Origin: Streptomyces blattellae
Lineage (GTDB): Bacteria > Actinomycetota > Actinomycetes > Streptomycetales > Streptomycetaceae
Direction of reading: 5' to 3'
Assembly (NCBI RefSeq): GCF_009709555.1
Contig: NZ_WJBG01000217.1
Span: forward strand, 1 to 64,000
Length of the DNA stretch: 64,000 bases
Shown here piece after piece: positions 26,687-39,324 of this stretch. Under the pieces are notes generated by a model. That model saw only the letters and a program-made list of their open reading frames with translations. It was not told the DNA's origin and searched no databases. Every line of letters starts with the position of its first letter. Within the stretch, counting starts at the first letter, position 1. The translations under genes were made by a program, and so were the position numbers.

Positions 26687-26798
26687 GTCGGATCAGCGCG
26701 GTCGGATCAGCGCGGTCGGATCAGCGCGGTCGGGTCAGTGCGGTCGGATCAGCGCGGTCGGGTCAGTGCGGTCGGATCAGCGCGGTCGGGTCAGTGCG
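26687..26798. repeat. 14-bp tandem repeat array, eight units
   Basis: Eight contiguous 14-bp units of two types: A is GTCGGATCAGCGCG and B is GTCGGGTCAGTGCG, in the order A A A B A B A B. The AB alternation shows that a 28-bp dimer was itself duplicated. The last B unit contains the stop codon of the N-formylglutamate amidohydrolase gene, and the array fills the space before the P450. Confidence 0.95.
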
Positions 26799-27582
26799 GC
26801 ACGGCGTCGACCAGCCGCGCCAGCGCCGAGGCGAGCCGGGACAGCCCGGTACCGGCGGGCCCGCCCGGCTCCGTCATGTACGTGTCCCGGCGGATCTCCA
26901 CCATCAGGGCGCTCACCCGCGGCTCGGTCCGGTAGAACTCCAGCGGCACATACGTACCGCTGAACGGGCTGTCGAGCCCCGTCTCCCCGAAGGCCTCCCG
27001 CGCGGCGGCCACCAGCTCGGGCGGCGTGTGGAAGGCGTCGGTGCCCAGGCAGACCGGCGGCCGTGGGCCCGCACCGTGCAGCTCATACGGCAGCGCGGTG
27101 CTCGGATAGGAGTGCACGTCGACGATCACGGCCCGGCCGGTCACGGCCAGCCGCTGAGCCACCGCGTCCGTCATGGCCTTCGCATACGGCCGGAAGTACC
27201 GGTCGAGCAGCGGCTCGGGGTCCGTGTCCGCGGGCCGCAGCACATCCCGGTGCGCCGTCCGCGTGTACACCGCGCCCATCCCCACGGCGAGCATCTCCTC
27301 CCGCCCGTCCGGAAACCGCTCCGGGTCGACGACCAGCCGGGAGAGCCGGTTGACGAACCGCCAGGGAGTGACCGCGGCCAACTCGGCAGCCACGTCGGCG
27401 AGTTCCCGCGTATGCGCATCGGTGATGTGGTCCAGCTCCCGCTCCAGCGCCTCGTCGTCCAGCACGATGCCGCAGCGCACATCGGACGGCATGTCCCGCG
27501 CTCCGTGCGGTACATGGAGGATCACGCAGGAGCCGGCGGCGCCGGGGAGTAGTTCGAAAGGGGGCGGCGAGGGGTGGGGCAT
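26791..27582 (-). CDS. N-formylglutamate amidohydrolase
   Basis: A 263-residue zinc-dependent deformylase that releases glutamate and formate in one branch of histidine degradation. HVPHGARD near the N terminus, the central VDVHSYPS motif and the C-terminal VEIRRDTYM segment are typical of the family. The ATG at 27582 is chosen over a TTG at 27600 because GGGAG lies eight bases before it. Its stop codon lies inside the 14-bp repeat array. No other histidine-utilisation gene is adjacent, so it may instead act on another N-formyl amino acid or peptide. Confidence 0.85.
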   Translation of the reverse strand: MPHPSPPPFELLPGAAGSCVILHVPHGARDMPSDVRCGIVLDDEALERELDHITDAHTRELADVAAELAAVTPWRFVNRLSRLVVDPERFPDGREEMLAVGMGAVYTRTAHRDVLRPADTDPEPLLDRYFRPYAKAMTDAVAQRLAVTGRAVIVDVHSYPSTALPYELHGAGPRPPVCLGTDAFHTPPELVAAAREAFGETGLDSPFSGTYVPLEFYRTEPRVSALMVEIRRDTYMTEPGGPAGTGLSRLASALARLVDAVPH

Positions 27583-27830
27583 CGGGCGGCTCCCGGGCAA
27601 GGCCGTCAGGCTGCGGGCGGCGGTGAAGCTGTGGGCAGTGGTGCCACGAGGCCGTCGCCCACCCGGCAGGCCGCGGGCAGATTCAGCTCAGCTGCGGGCA
27701 GGCCCGGCCAAGCTGCGGGCATGCGTGCCGCCCGAGGCGGCACGGGTGGGCGCAGGCGGCACCCCGTCGGCGCCGGGCTGCGCAACCCGCCCCCGAGCAC
27801 CCCCGCACCGCCCGGCGATGAGACATGGCC

Positions 27831-27862
27831 CCGCCCCGGCCGGGCGACCCCGGCCGGGGCGG
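27831..27862. terminator. Terminator downstream of isocitrate dehydrogenase
   Basis: A perfect 14-bp GC stem (27831-27844 with 27849-27862) around a CGAC loop, 33 bases beyond the isocitrate dehydrogenase stop. The rest of the 312-base stretch 27583-27894 shows no gene. Confidence 0.8.
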
Positions 27863-27894
27863 AACACACAAGCGGACCCGAACGCCCCTTGGCG

Positions 27895-30114
<2,220 letters not shown>

Positions 30115-30294
30115 CGGGTGCTCCGCTCCACGTCTGCAACATTGCTCGACATCAAGATATCTCGTGATCGACCCGGGCTCGACAGGGGTCCTCGCACGGT
30201 TTCGCGGATCCCGTGCGTCTGCCGGGAGATCCAGCGCGTCCGAATCGTGTGGTCGTGCGTGGTGACCGCCACATCCCATGGTCCGCTTCGGCTC

Positions 30295-30334
30295 GGGCGG
30301 CCGGGCGGCCGGGCGGCCGGGCGGCCGGGTGGCC
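30295..30334. repeat. 8-bp tandem repeat, five units
   Basis: Four units of GGGCGGCC followed by GGGTGGCC, in the non-coding space between isocitrate dehydrogenase and the MscS gene. It is a simple slippage-type repeat with no evident function. Confidence 0.85.
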
Positions 30335-30401
30335 GGCCCGGGCTGCCGGGCCGCCGCGGCCCGGAGGTCTCAGGCGACCCCGTCCACCCGAACCTCGGCA
30401 C

Positions 30402-31514
30402 TCAGTCGAGCCGGGCGGCGGGGATGTCGTCCGGCGCGATCCCGGTCCCCGTGTCCTCGGGGCTGCGCTGCTGCGGAATCGCCACGGAACCCCGCTGCAA
30501 CGCCACCGTCCGCGCGGGCGCCGGAATGCGGATGCCCTCCGCGCGGTACCGCTTGTGCAGCTGCTTGATGAACTCGTGCTTGATCCGGAACTGGTCGCTG
30601 AACTCGCCGACGCCGAGGATGACGGTGAAGCCGATACGGGAGTCGCCGAAGGTGTGGAAGCGGACCAGCGGCTCGTGTTCGGGGACGGCGCCCTCGATCT
30701 CGGTCATCACCTCGGTGACGACCTCGCAGGTGACCCGCTCGACGTGGTCCAGGTCGCTGTCGTAGGCGACTCCCACCTGGACCAGGATCGTCAACTGCTG
30801 CTCGGGACGCATGAAGTTGGTCATGTTCGTCTTCGCGAGTTCGCCGTTGGGGATGACGATCAGGTTGTTGGAGAGGGCGCGGACCGTCGTCTGCCGCCAG
30901 TTGATGTCCTCGACATAGCCCTCCTCGCCGCTGGCCAGGCGGATGTAGTCGCCGGGCTGGACGGTCTTCGAGGCGAGGATGTGGATGCCCGCGAAGAGGT
31001 TGGCGAGCGTGTCCTGGAGGGCCAGGGCGACCGCCAGACCACCCACACCGAGGGCGGTGAGCAGCGGTGCTATGGAGATGCCCAGCGTCTGCAACACCAC
31101 CAGGCAGCCGATCGCCAGGACCACGACCCGGGTGATGTTGACGAAGATCGTCGCCGATCCGGCGACTCCGGAGCGGGCCTGGGTGACGGTCCGGATCAGT
31201 CCGGCGACCAACCGGGCCGCCGCGACCGTCACGACCAGGATGAGCAGGACGGTCAGACCCTGGTTGACGTTGTGATGAACCGTCCTGGTCAGCGGCAGCG
31301 CCGTCGCCGCGACCGCCGCGCCGCCCACCACCGACGACCACGGCACCACAGTGCGCAGTGCGGAGACGATGACCTCGTCGCCGGTCCAGCGGGTGCGGTC
31401 CGCGTGCCCGCCCAGCCAGCGCAGCAGCATGCGCAGCAGGAACGCCGCCAGCAGACCCGCGGCCATCGCGATGCCGGCGACGATCAGGTCGTGCGTGGTG
31501 AGGTCGCGATTCAC
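30402..31514 (-). CDS. Mechanosensitive channel of the MscS family
   Basis: A 370-residue membrane protein that should open on membrane tension to release solutes during osmotic downshock. N-terminal membrane segments lie at about residues 9-32, 55-75, 88-108 and 125-145. The Gly/Ala-rich pore helix is LLTALGVGGLAVALALQDTL (about 150-169), followed by the MscS beta domain (VQPGDYIRLASGEEGYVEDI) and a C-terminal alpha/beta domain. It is a single gene, 287 bases from isocitrate dehydrogenase. Confidence 0.9.
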   Translation of the reverse strand: MNRDLTTHDLIVAGIAMAAGLLAAFLLRMLLRWLGGHADRTRWTGDEVIVSALRTVVPWSSVVGGAAVAATALPLTRTVHHNVNQGLTVLLILVVTVAAARLVAGLIRTVTQARSGVAGSATIFVNITRVVVLAIGCLVVLQTLGISIAPLLTALGVGGLAVALALQDTLANLFAGIHILASKTVQPGDYIRLASGEEGYVEDINWRQTTVRALSNNLIVIPNGELAKTNMTNFMRPEQQLTILVQVGVAYDSDLDHVERVTCEVVTEVMTEIEGAVPEHEPLVRFHTFGDSRIGFTVILGVGEFSDQFRIKHEFIKQLHKRYRAEGIRIPAPARTVALQRGSVAIPQQRSPEDTGTGIAPDDIPAARLD

Positions 31515-31652
31515 CGGTCACCTCCGGTGCGAAGATCCGCGGGGACGTTCCTCGCCGACGGCCGGATGTGAAGTCTCGTCACGTGTTTCACCTGCTCGCT
31601 TCCGTGATGTGCGCCTCGCGCCGGACGGCCCTTCGATGTCCGGCGCGACCGC

Positions 31653-32555
31653 TCATCCTGCCGTACCGGGCACTGGAGTTCGTATCTGGTCCGACGGCCG
31701 GATCGCACAGCTCAGCCGCTTCCCCGGCCGGTTCCCCCTGTTCCCGGTGTCCTCGCCGTACGCCGCTGTGGTGGGCGTTCCGTACGAACGCCGGGCGGCG
31801 CACCACCACAGCGTGGCGAGGGCGGGTACGACGGTGAGTGCGGTGGAGGCGTCGTCCATTGTGTCGAGCGTCACCGGCGACGACCGGGGCAGCGGGCGGC
31901 ACCGGCAGCCCCAACGCCAGCCCCACCGCGACCAGTCCGGCTGCCGGTAGGGAGGGGAAGGCGAGCGAGCCGCCCCACAGGTGAGGACGATGGCGCGCAG
32001 CTTCCGTACGGGCAGCAGGACCGGCAGCGCCACGGCGGCCACCACGCCGCTGCCGATCAGGAGCGGCCCCAACGCGCCGTCCGGCAGGAGCGAGCCGATC
32101 TGCAGCGCGTGCGGGAAGGCGATCAGCAGGGCCGTCAGCAGGCCCACACGGGCGATCGACTCCGGCGGCAGACAGCGGGCGGGCGCGGCGGAGGAGCGGG
32201 CCGGCGGAACGCCGCACACCGCCATGAACCGCAGACTGACCGCGCCGGCCCCGAGGCCGGTCGGCAGCAGGTGGTTGGCGGTGCCCGCCGCGAACTGCGT
32301 GGCCGGCAGCCGCCGTACCGGCAGCCGCTCGACGAGCGCGCCCTGCCGGGCGGCGGACGCCGCGACCCAGGTGCCGCAGGTGGCCGCGCCCGCGGCCGGC
32401 AGCCACGGCCACTCGGCGCGGCGCAGATGTCCGAAACCCTCCACGAGCACGGACCAGTGGCGCACGGCGGCCCACAGCACGAGCGCGAGCGGGACCAGCA
32501 TCAGGATCTGCCGGTACGGGAGGCGCCCGAGGCCTCGGGGGCGACGCACGACCAT
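31653..32555 (-). pseudogene. Broken UPF0104/LPG-synthase-like membrane protein gene
   Basis: From 32555 the frame MVVRRPRGLGRLPYRQILML encodes a typical multi-helix membrane protein of the lysylphosphatidylglycerol-synthase TM family. Near 31975 the expected LWGGSLAFPSLPAAGLVAV continues only in another frame. After about 31880 the tail (DASTALTVVPALATLWW) returns to the first frame, with the expected segment between apparently deleted and the C terminus cut short. That means at least one frameshift plus an internal deletion. The intact protein would have been a membrane flippase or lipid-modifying enzyme. Confidence 0.65.
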
Positions 32556-32673
32556 CACAGCGGGAGAGGTTTTCCACGTCAGGTCAACTGCAGGTTGCGG
32601 GCGTGGAGACGGCGGCTGACACGCCGGGCACGGCATCACATCCGTCCTGCGCGCGGACGGTGCCGATACGGCG

Positions 32674-32704
32674 TTGACCTCAAGGATGGTTGAGGTTCTA
32701 CGGT
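32674..32704 (+). promoter_or_regulatory. SoxR-type promoter of the ABC exporter gene
   Basis: A -35 box TTGACC (32674-32679) and -10 box TACGGT (32699-32704) are separated by 19 bases, the long spacer typical of MerR-family promoters. Centred in the spacer is CCTCAA-N6-TTGAGG (32678-32695), the same arms and length as the SoxR box. Seven bases after the -10 box comes the ATG, so the transcript is probably leaderless. Confidence 0.88.
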
Positions 32705-32711
32705 CCCTCTC

Positions 32712-34595
<1,884 letters not shown>

Positions 34596-34608
34596 GCCCA
34601 CCCCAATC

Positions 34609-34646
34609 TCAGAGCCTTCTGATGTCGCGCCGCTAGCGTCCGGCCC
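34609..34646 (+). promoter_or_regulatory. Leaderless promoter with TCAGAG palindrome (flavoprotein gene)
   Basis: The palindrome TCAGAGCCTTCTGA (34609-34622), an 11-base gap, a -10-like TAGCGT (34634-34639) and seven bases lead to the ATG at 34647. There is no ribosome-binding site, consistent with a leaderless transcript. The ammonia-lyase gene has the same arrangement with identical spacing at 37760-37797. Confidence 0.65.
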
Positions 34647-36191
34647 ATGGCACGCGATTACCTGATCATCGGGGCCGGACCGGCCGGACTTCAGCTCGCT
34701 GCTCAACTGGAACGCGACGGACGCGACTACGCCGTCCTGGAGCGGGGGGACGGGCCAGGAACCTTCTTCACCACATTCCCCAGACACCGCCAGCTGATCT
34801 CGATCAACAAGGTGAACACCGGGTACGAGGATCCGGAGCTGCGGCTGCGGATGGACTGGAACTCGCTGCTCAGCGACGACCCGGAGCTGCTGTTCACCCG
34901 GTACAGCGAGCGCTACTTCCCCCGCGCGGACGACCTGGTCCGCTATCTGGCCGACTTCGCCGACCGCACCGGCGTCCGCGTCGAGTACGGCACGGAGGTC
35001 GTCCAGGTCTCCCGGACGGACGATGCCTTCACCGTCCTCGACCACACCGGACGGACCTGGCGGGCCCGGCGGCTCGTCGTGGCGACCGGCGTCTCCCGGC
35101 TCAACGTGCCGCCCATTCCCGGCATCGAACTCGCCGAACGCTACGACGAGTTCGACACCGACCCGGCGTCCTTCACGGGCCGGCGGGTGCTGATCGTCGG
35201 CAAGGGCAATTCCGCGTTCGAGACCGCCGACGCCCTCATGGAGAAGGCCGCGGTCATCCACGTCGCAGGCCCGCACTCGCTCAAGATGGCCTGGAAGACC
35301 CACTTCGTCGGGCATCTGCGGGCGGTGAACAACAACTTCCTGGACACCTACCAGCTCAAGTCGCAGAACGCCGTTCTGGACGGCACCGTGGAGACCATCG
35401 AGAAGTGCGCCGACGGCGGTTTCCGGGTGGTGTTCCGCTACGCCCGGACCACGGAACGGCTCCGCGAACTCCACTACGACCGGATCATCGCGTGCACCGG
35501 CTTCCGCTTCGACGCGGGGGTCTTCGACGAGACCTGCCGCCCCGCGCTCGTCATCGACGACCGGTTCCCCGAGCAGACCCCCGCCTACGAGTCGGTGAAC
35601 GTCCCGGACCTCTACTTCGCCGGCACACTGACCCAGCAGCGGGACTTCAAGAAGTCCACCAGCGGCTTCATCCACGGCTTCCGCTACGGAGTACGCGCCC
35701 TGTACCGCATCCTCGCCTCCCGGTACCACGACACACCCTGGCCCGCCCAGCCGCTCACCGCGGAACCGGAGGCGATCGCCGACGCCATCGTCGCCCGCGT
35801 CAACCGCTCGTCCGGCCTGTGGCAGCAGTTCGGGGTCCTCGGCGACGTGGTCGCGGTCGACGGCGACCAGGTCCTCTACCAGGAGGAGGTCCCGCTCGAC
35901 CACGTCACCGACGGCGGTCTCGGCCCCGCCGCGCACCGGTTCGTCGTCGACCTGGAGTACGGGCCCGCGCACGACCACGTCGACCCGTTCGACGTCACCG
36001 TCCCGCGCGTGACGGAGAACGATGTCGAGCACTCCATGGACTCCACCTACCTCCACCCCGTCGTACGCCACTACCGCGACGGCGTCCTCGCCGGCACCCA
36101 TCACCTGGCGGAGAACCTGGAGAACGAGTGGGACATCCCTCAGGTGCACCAGCAGCCGCTCACCGCGTTCGTGAAGGCCTGTCTTGGCTGA
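34647..36191 (+). CDS. FAD-dependent oxidoreductase / flavin monooxygenase-like
   Basis: A 514-residue flavoprotein. The N-terminal FAD-binding motif is IIGAGPAGLQLAAQLE (7-22). A second nucleotide-binding site, VLIVGKGNSAFETADALM (about 182-199), should bind NAD(P)H. The ATG motif VVATGVS and the STSGFIHGFRYG segment also fit. It resembles the FOXRED2-like branch of flavin monooxygenases. It should oxidise an amine, aldehyde or aromatic compound. Its stop overlaps the TTG start of the ligase by eight bases, so both act in one pathway with the ammonia-lyase downstream. Confidence 0.85.
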   Translation: MARDYLIIGAGPAGLQLAAQLERDGRDYAVLERGDGPGTFFTTFPRHRQLISINKVNTGYEDPELRLRMDWNSLLSDDPELLFTRYSERYFPRADDLVRYLADFADRTGVRVEYGTEVVQVSRTDDAFTVLDHTGRTWRARRLVVATGVSRLNVPPIPGIELAERYDEFDTDPASFTGRRVLIVGKGNSAFETADALMEKAAVIHVAGPHSLKMAWKTHFVGHLRAVNNNFLDTYQLKSQNAVLDGTVETIEKCADGGFRVVFRYARTTERLRELHYDRIIACTGFRFDAGVFDETCRPALVIDDRFPEQTPAYESVNVPDLYFAGTLTQQRDFKKSTSGFIHGFRYGVRALYRILASRYHDTPWPAQPLTAEPEAIADAIVARVNRSSGLWQQFGVLGDVVAVDGDQVLYQEEVPLDHVTDGGLGPAAHRFVVDLEYGPAHDHVDPFDVTVPRVTENDVEHSMDSTYLHPVVRHYRDGVLAGTHHLAENLENEWDIPQVHQQPLTAFVKACLG

Positions 36192-37773
36192 GCTGTTCCC
36201 CGGCGGCGTACTGGACCTCCTCGACGCGGCGGGCGACCGCCCGGTGTTCGAGCACGCCGACCGGGTGGTCTCCGGGGCCGGGCTCCTGGCGTCGGTACGG
36301 CGTGCGGCGAACGGTCTGCGGAAGCACGGCGTCGGACCCGGGGACGGCGTGGCCGTCCTGCTCGGCGTGAGCCCCGAGGCGTTCGCCGCAATCACCGCCG
36401 CCCATGTCGTCGGCGCCCGCGTCGTCGGCGTACGACCGGGCCTGACGGAGCGTCAGCAGAACCACCTCCTGGCGGACGTCGCCTTCCGGGTCACCGAACG
36501 GGCCGACGGCCGGGCAGCGCCCCCAGCCGGGAGCGGGGGAGCGACCGGTGGGCGAGCGACCAGCCGCAACGCGCCCGCAGACGACCGGCGGCCCGCGGAG
36601 CGCCTCGCACTCGACGACCTGCTCTCGGCGGCAGACGACGGCGCCCCGCCCCGGGTCACGGCACGGCCGCAGGACATCGCCCGGCTCATCCACACCAGCG
36701 GCAGCACCGGCGTCCCCAAGGCCTGCACCCAGACCTACGCGGCGATGACCGCGGCCTGGACGCTCCGGCCGGACGACTGGCCGCCCGCCATCCGTGAACT
36801 CGCCGCCCGCCTGGACAGGTTCCTGGTGTTCGGGACCCTGGCGAGTCAGGTGATGATGGAGTACGGGCTGCTCACACTCGCCGCCGGCGGCACCCTCGTC
36901 ACCGCCGACCCGCCGGCCTTCCCCGACGCCCTCGTGCGGCACCGGGCGACCGCCGGCGTGATCACCGTGGCCCGTCTGGCGAAACTCGTGGCGAGTCAGC
37001 GCGATTCACCCGTGGACCTCAGCGGACTGCGCGCGCTGATGGTGTCCGGGTCCCCGATGGAGCCGGGGCGGCTGCGCGAGGCCGCCGACGTGCTCGGACC
37101 GGTCGTCTTCCACGGGTACGGCCAGACCGAGACCGGCACGATCTCCATGGCCACCCCCGCGGACGAGCCCGGCTCGCTGGGCGTGCCGCCCGTCGACCTG
37201 GAGGTCCGGGACCCCTCCGGCCGCCCCGTCCCGCCCGGCGCCGACGGCGAGCTCTACGTCCGGACCCCGTCGCAGAGCACCGGCTACTGGCGGGAACCCG
37301 CCCTCACCGCCGAGGTGTTCACCGACGGCTGGGTGCGCACCCGCGACCTCGGCCACCTCGACGCCGGGGGCCGGCTGTGGCTCACGGGACGAACCCGCGA
37401 CGTGATCATCGTCAACGCCAACCTGTACTACGCCGGACCCATAGAGCGGCTGCTCGCCACCGACCCCGCGGTGGCCGAGGCGTATGTCGTCGCCGTACCC
37501 GACGACGACACCGGGGAGAGCGCCCACGCCTTCGTCGTGCCCGCCGCCGGTCACGCCCCGGACCTCGGCGCACTGCGCGCGCTGGTGGCGGCGAACCTGG
37601 GCCGGGCGTGTGCGCCGACCCGGCTCACCCTCATCGAGGAGGTGCCGCTCACGCCGGCCGGAAAGCCCGACAAGCGGCGGCTCGCAGCCGGGGGTGATCA
37701 GGGGGACGTACGCCATGGCCCCCAGGGCGTGTTTCGAAAGTCCCGCCGTCCACCGGATTTCAGAGAGCTCTGA
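36184..37773 (+). CDS. Adenylate-forming acid:CoA ligase-like enzyme
   Basis: A 529-residue ANL-superfamily enzyme that activates a carboxylic acid as acyl-AMP, then transfers it to CoA or a carrier. Core motifs: A3 HTSGSTGVPKACTQ (about residues 168-181), A5 GYGQTETGT, A7 RTRDLGHL and A10 PLTPAGKPDKRRLA. The TTG start at 36184 overlaps the flavoprotein stop, with GAAGG just upstream. With an ammonia-lyase downstream, a cinnamate- or coumarate-type acid is the likely substrate. Residues 110-150 are a Pro/Gly/Arg-rich insert. The stop codon lies inside the palindrome of the next gene's promoter. Confidence 0.88.
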   Translation: MAELFPGGVLDLLDAAGDRPVFEHADRVVSGAGLLASVRRAANGLRKHGVGPGDGVAVLLGVSPEAFAAITAAHVVGARVVGVRPGLTERQQNHLLADVAFRVTERADGRAAPPAGSGGATGGRATSRNAPADDRRPAERLALDDLLSAADDGAPPRVTARPQDIARLIHTSGSTGVPKACTQTYAAMTAAWTLRPDDWPPAIRELAARLDRFLVFGTLASQVMMEYGLLTLAAGGTLVTADPPAFPDALVRHRATAGVITVARLAKLVASQRDSPVDLSGLRALMVSGSPMEPGRLREAADVLGPVVFHGYGQTETGTISMATPADEPGSLGVPPVDLEVRDPSGRPVPPGADGELYVRTPSQSTGYWREPALTAEVFTDGWVRTRDLGHLDAGGRLWLTGRTRDVIIVNANLYYAGPIERLLATDPAVAEAYVVAVPDDDTGESAHAFVVPAAGHAPDLGALRALVAANLGRACAPTRLTLIEEVPLTPAGKPDKRRLAAGGDQGDVRHGPQGVFRKSRRPPDFREL

Positions 37774-37797
37774 GATTGCCCGCCTACGTTTCCGGGG
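37760..37797 (+). promoter_or_regulatory. Leaderless promoter with TCAGAG palindrome (ammonia-lyase gene)
   Basis: The palindrome TCAGAGAGCTCTGA (37760-37773), 11 bases, a -10-like TACGTT (37785-37790) and seven bases lead to the GTG at 37798. Palindrome, gap and -10 position match the flavoprotein promoter at 34609 base for base, giving a shared motif TCAGAG-N3-TCTGA. Confidence 0.68.
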
Positions 37798-39324
37798 GTG
37801 CTCACCACGACGGACACCGTATCGCTCACTGGTCCTCTGGACTCCGCCGCCCTGCGCCGCGCGGCGGCCCCGCTCACCGTCACCGTGGACGACCAGGTCC
37901 GCGTGCGCGTCGACCGGGGCCGGCACCTCTTCAACGCACTGCGGCACGGCGACGGAGGCGAGGAGCGCCGGATCTACGGCGCCACCACCGGCTTCGGCGC
38001 ACTCGTGGGGTACGCCGGCCGCGCGGACGAGGCCGACCAGTGCGACAACACCCTGGCCCATCTCGGCGCGGGCCAGGGCCCCGACCTGGCGCAGGAGATC
38101 ACGCGTGCCGCTCTGCTGCTGCGCACCTGGTCCCTCGCCCAGGGCGTCTCCGGCGTGTCCACCGAGGTCGTCGACCGGCTCGCCGCGATGTTCGCCACCA
38201 CGTTCTCGCCCGCCGTTCCCCGCTACGGCTCCGTCGGCGCGAGCGGCGACCTGATCCCGCTCGCCTACGCCACCCAGGCGCTGCGCGGCCGGGGGCACGC
38301 CTACCTGGACGGCCGCCGCATCCCGGCCGCCGACGCCCTGACGGCCGCCGGACTGAGCCCGCTCGTGCTGGACGGCCGCGACGCGCTCGCTCTGGTCAAC
38401 GGCACCTCCGTCACCTCCGCGGCCCTGGCTCTGGCCCGCGACGCCGTGCGCGCCGCCCACCGCTCGCTCACCGCGCTCACCTGCCTGCTGGCCGACCTCC
38501 TCGGCTGTGACGCCGGCTTCCTCGACGCGGACCTGCTGCGCGCCTACGGCCACGCCGGCGCGACCGACGCCGGCGCGCGCATGCGGCGGACGCTCGCCGG
38601 CACCACGCCCTCGGCCACCCGGCCGCTGCAGGAGCCGTACAGCATCCGCTGCTCCCCGCAACTGCTCGGCGCGGCGGAGGACGCGCTGCGCTACGTCGAC
38701 GGTGTGGTCGCCGCGGACCTCGGCGGCGTCAGCGACAATCCGCTGTTCTTCCCCGACGACGAGGAGGGGATGCCGGGGAAGCCGGGGAAGGTGGTGCACG
38801 GCGGAAACTTCTTCGGGCAGCCCGCCGCCTTCGCCGCCGACCTGCTCGCCTCCGTCACCGCCCAGTTGGGCAACCTCGCCGAACGCCAGCTCGACCTCCT
38901 GGTGGACCCGGCGCGCAACGGAGGCCTGCCGCCGATGCTCGCCACCACGCCGGGCGCCCAGCACGGCCTGCAGGGCGTGCAACTGGCCACCACCGCGTTC
39001 GTGGCGGAGATCCGCCGCGCCGCGGCACCGGCCGCCATGCAGAGCCTGCCGACGAACCTGCACAACCAGGATGTCGTCCCGTTCGGCACCCAGGCGGCCC
39101 TGCGCTCCTACGACATGGCGGAGCTGCTCGGCCTGCTGTGCGGGTCGCTGGCACTCGGCCTGCGCCAGGCCGTCCACGTCGGAGCCCGCCGCCCCACCGC
39201 GCCCCGGTGCGGCAGACTCCTGGACGCGCTCGTCGACGCGATCCCTCCGGTCGAGCCGGACCGCCCGCTGGACGCCGACGTGCGCGCCGCGGCACGCCTG
39301 CTGGTCACGTACGACCTGCCCTGA
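37798..39324 (+). CDS. Aromatic amino acid ammonia-lyase (MIO family), tyrosine-type
   Basis: A 508-residue lyase that removes ammonia from an aromatic amino acid with a self-made MIO cofactor. The MIO tripeptide A148-S149-G150 lies in SVGASGDLIPL; the catalytic tyrosine loop is IYGATTGFGAL (59-69). The selectivity pair is H88-L89 (LAHLGAG), the pair of tyrosine ammonia-lyases rather than the SH of histidine or FL of phenylalanine enzymes, so p-coumarate is the likely product. An aminomutase is an alternative. GTG 37798 fits the leaderless promoter. Its end overlaps the convergent response-regulator gene by 20 bases. Confidence 0.86.
   Translation: MLTTTDTVSLTGPLDSAALRRAAAPLTVTVDDQVRVRVDRGRHLFNALRHGDGGEERRIYGATTGFGALVGYAGRADEADQCDNTLAHLGAGQGPDLAQEITRAALLLRTWSLAQGVSGVSTEVVDRLAAMFATTFSPAVPRYGSVGASGDLIPLAYATQALRGRGHAYLDGRRIPAADALTAAGLSPLVLDGRDALALVNGTSVTSAALALARDAVRAAHRSLTALTCLLADLLGCDAGFLDADLLRAYGHAGATDAGARMRRTLAGTTPSATRPLQEPYSIRCSPQLLGAAEDALRYVDGVVAADLGGVSDNPLFFPDDEEGMPGKPGKVVHGGNFFGQPAAFAADLLASVTAQLGNLAERQLDLLVDPARNGGLPPMLATTPGAQHGLQGVQLATTAFVAEIRRAAAPAAMQSLPTNLHNQDVVPFGTQAALRSYDMAELLGLLCGSLALGLRQAVHVGARRPTAPRCGRLLDALVDAIPPVEPDRPLDADVRAAARLLVTYDLP

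Noticed and set aside
26541..26790. Tiny RiPP precursor (biarylitide-type pentapeptide) before the P450
   Set aside because: The minus strand of this interval contains no ATG and no start followed by a Tyr-rich pentapeptide; it is mostly the 14-bp array.
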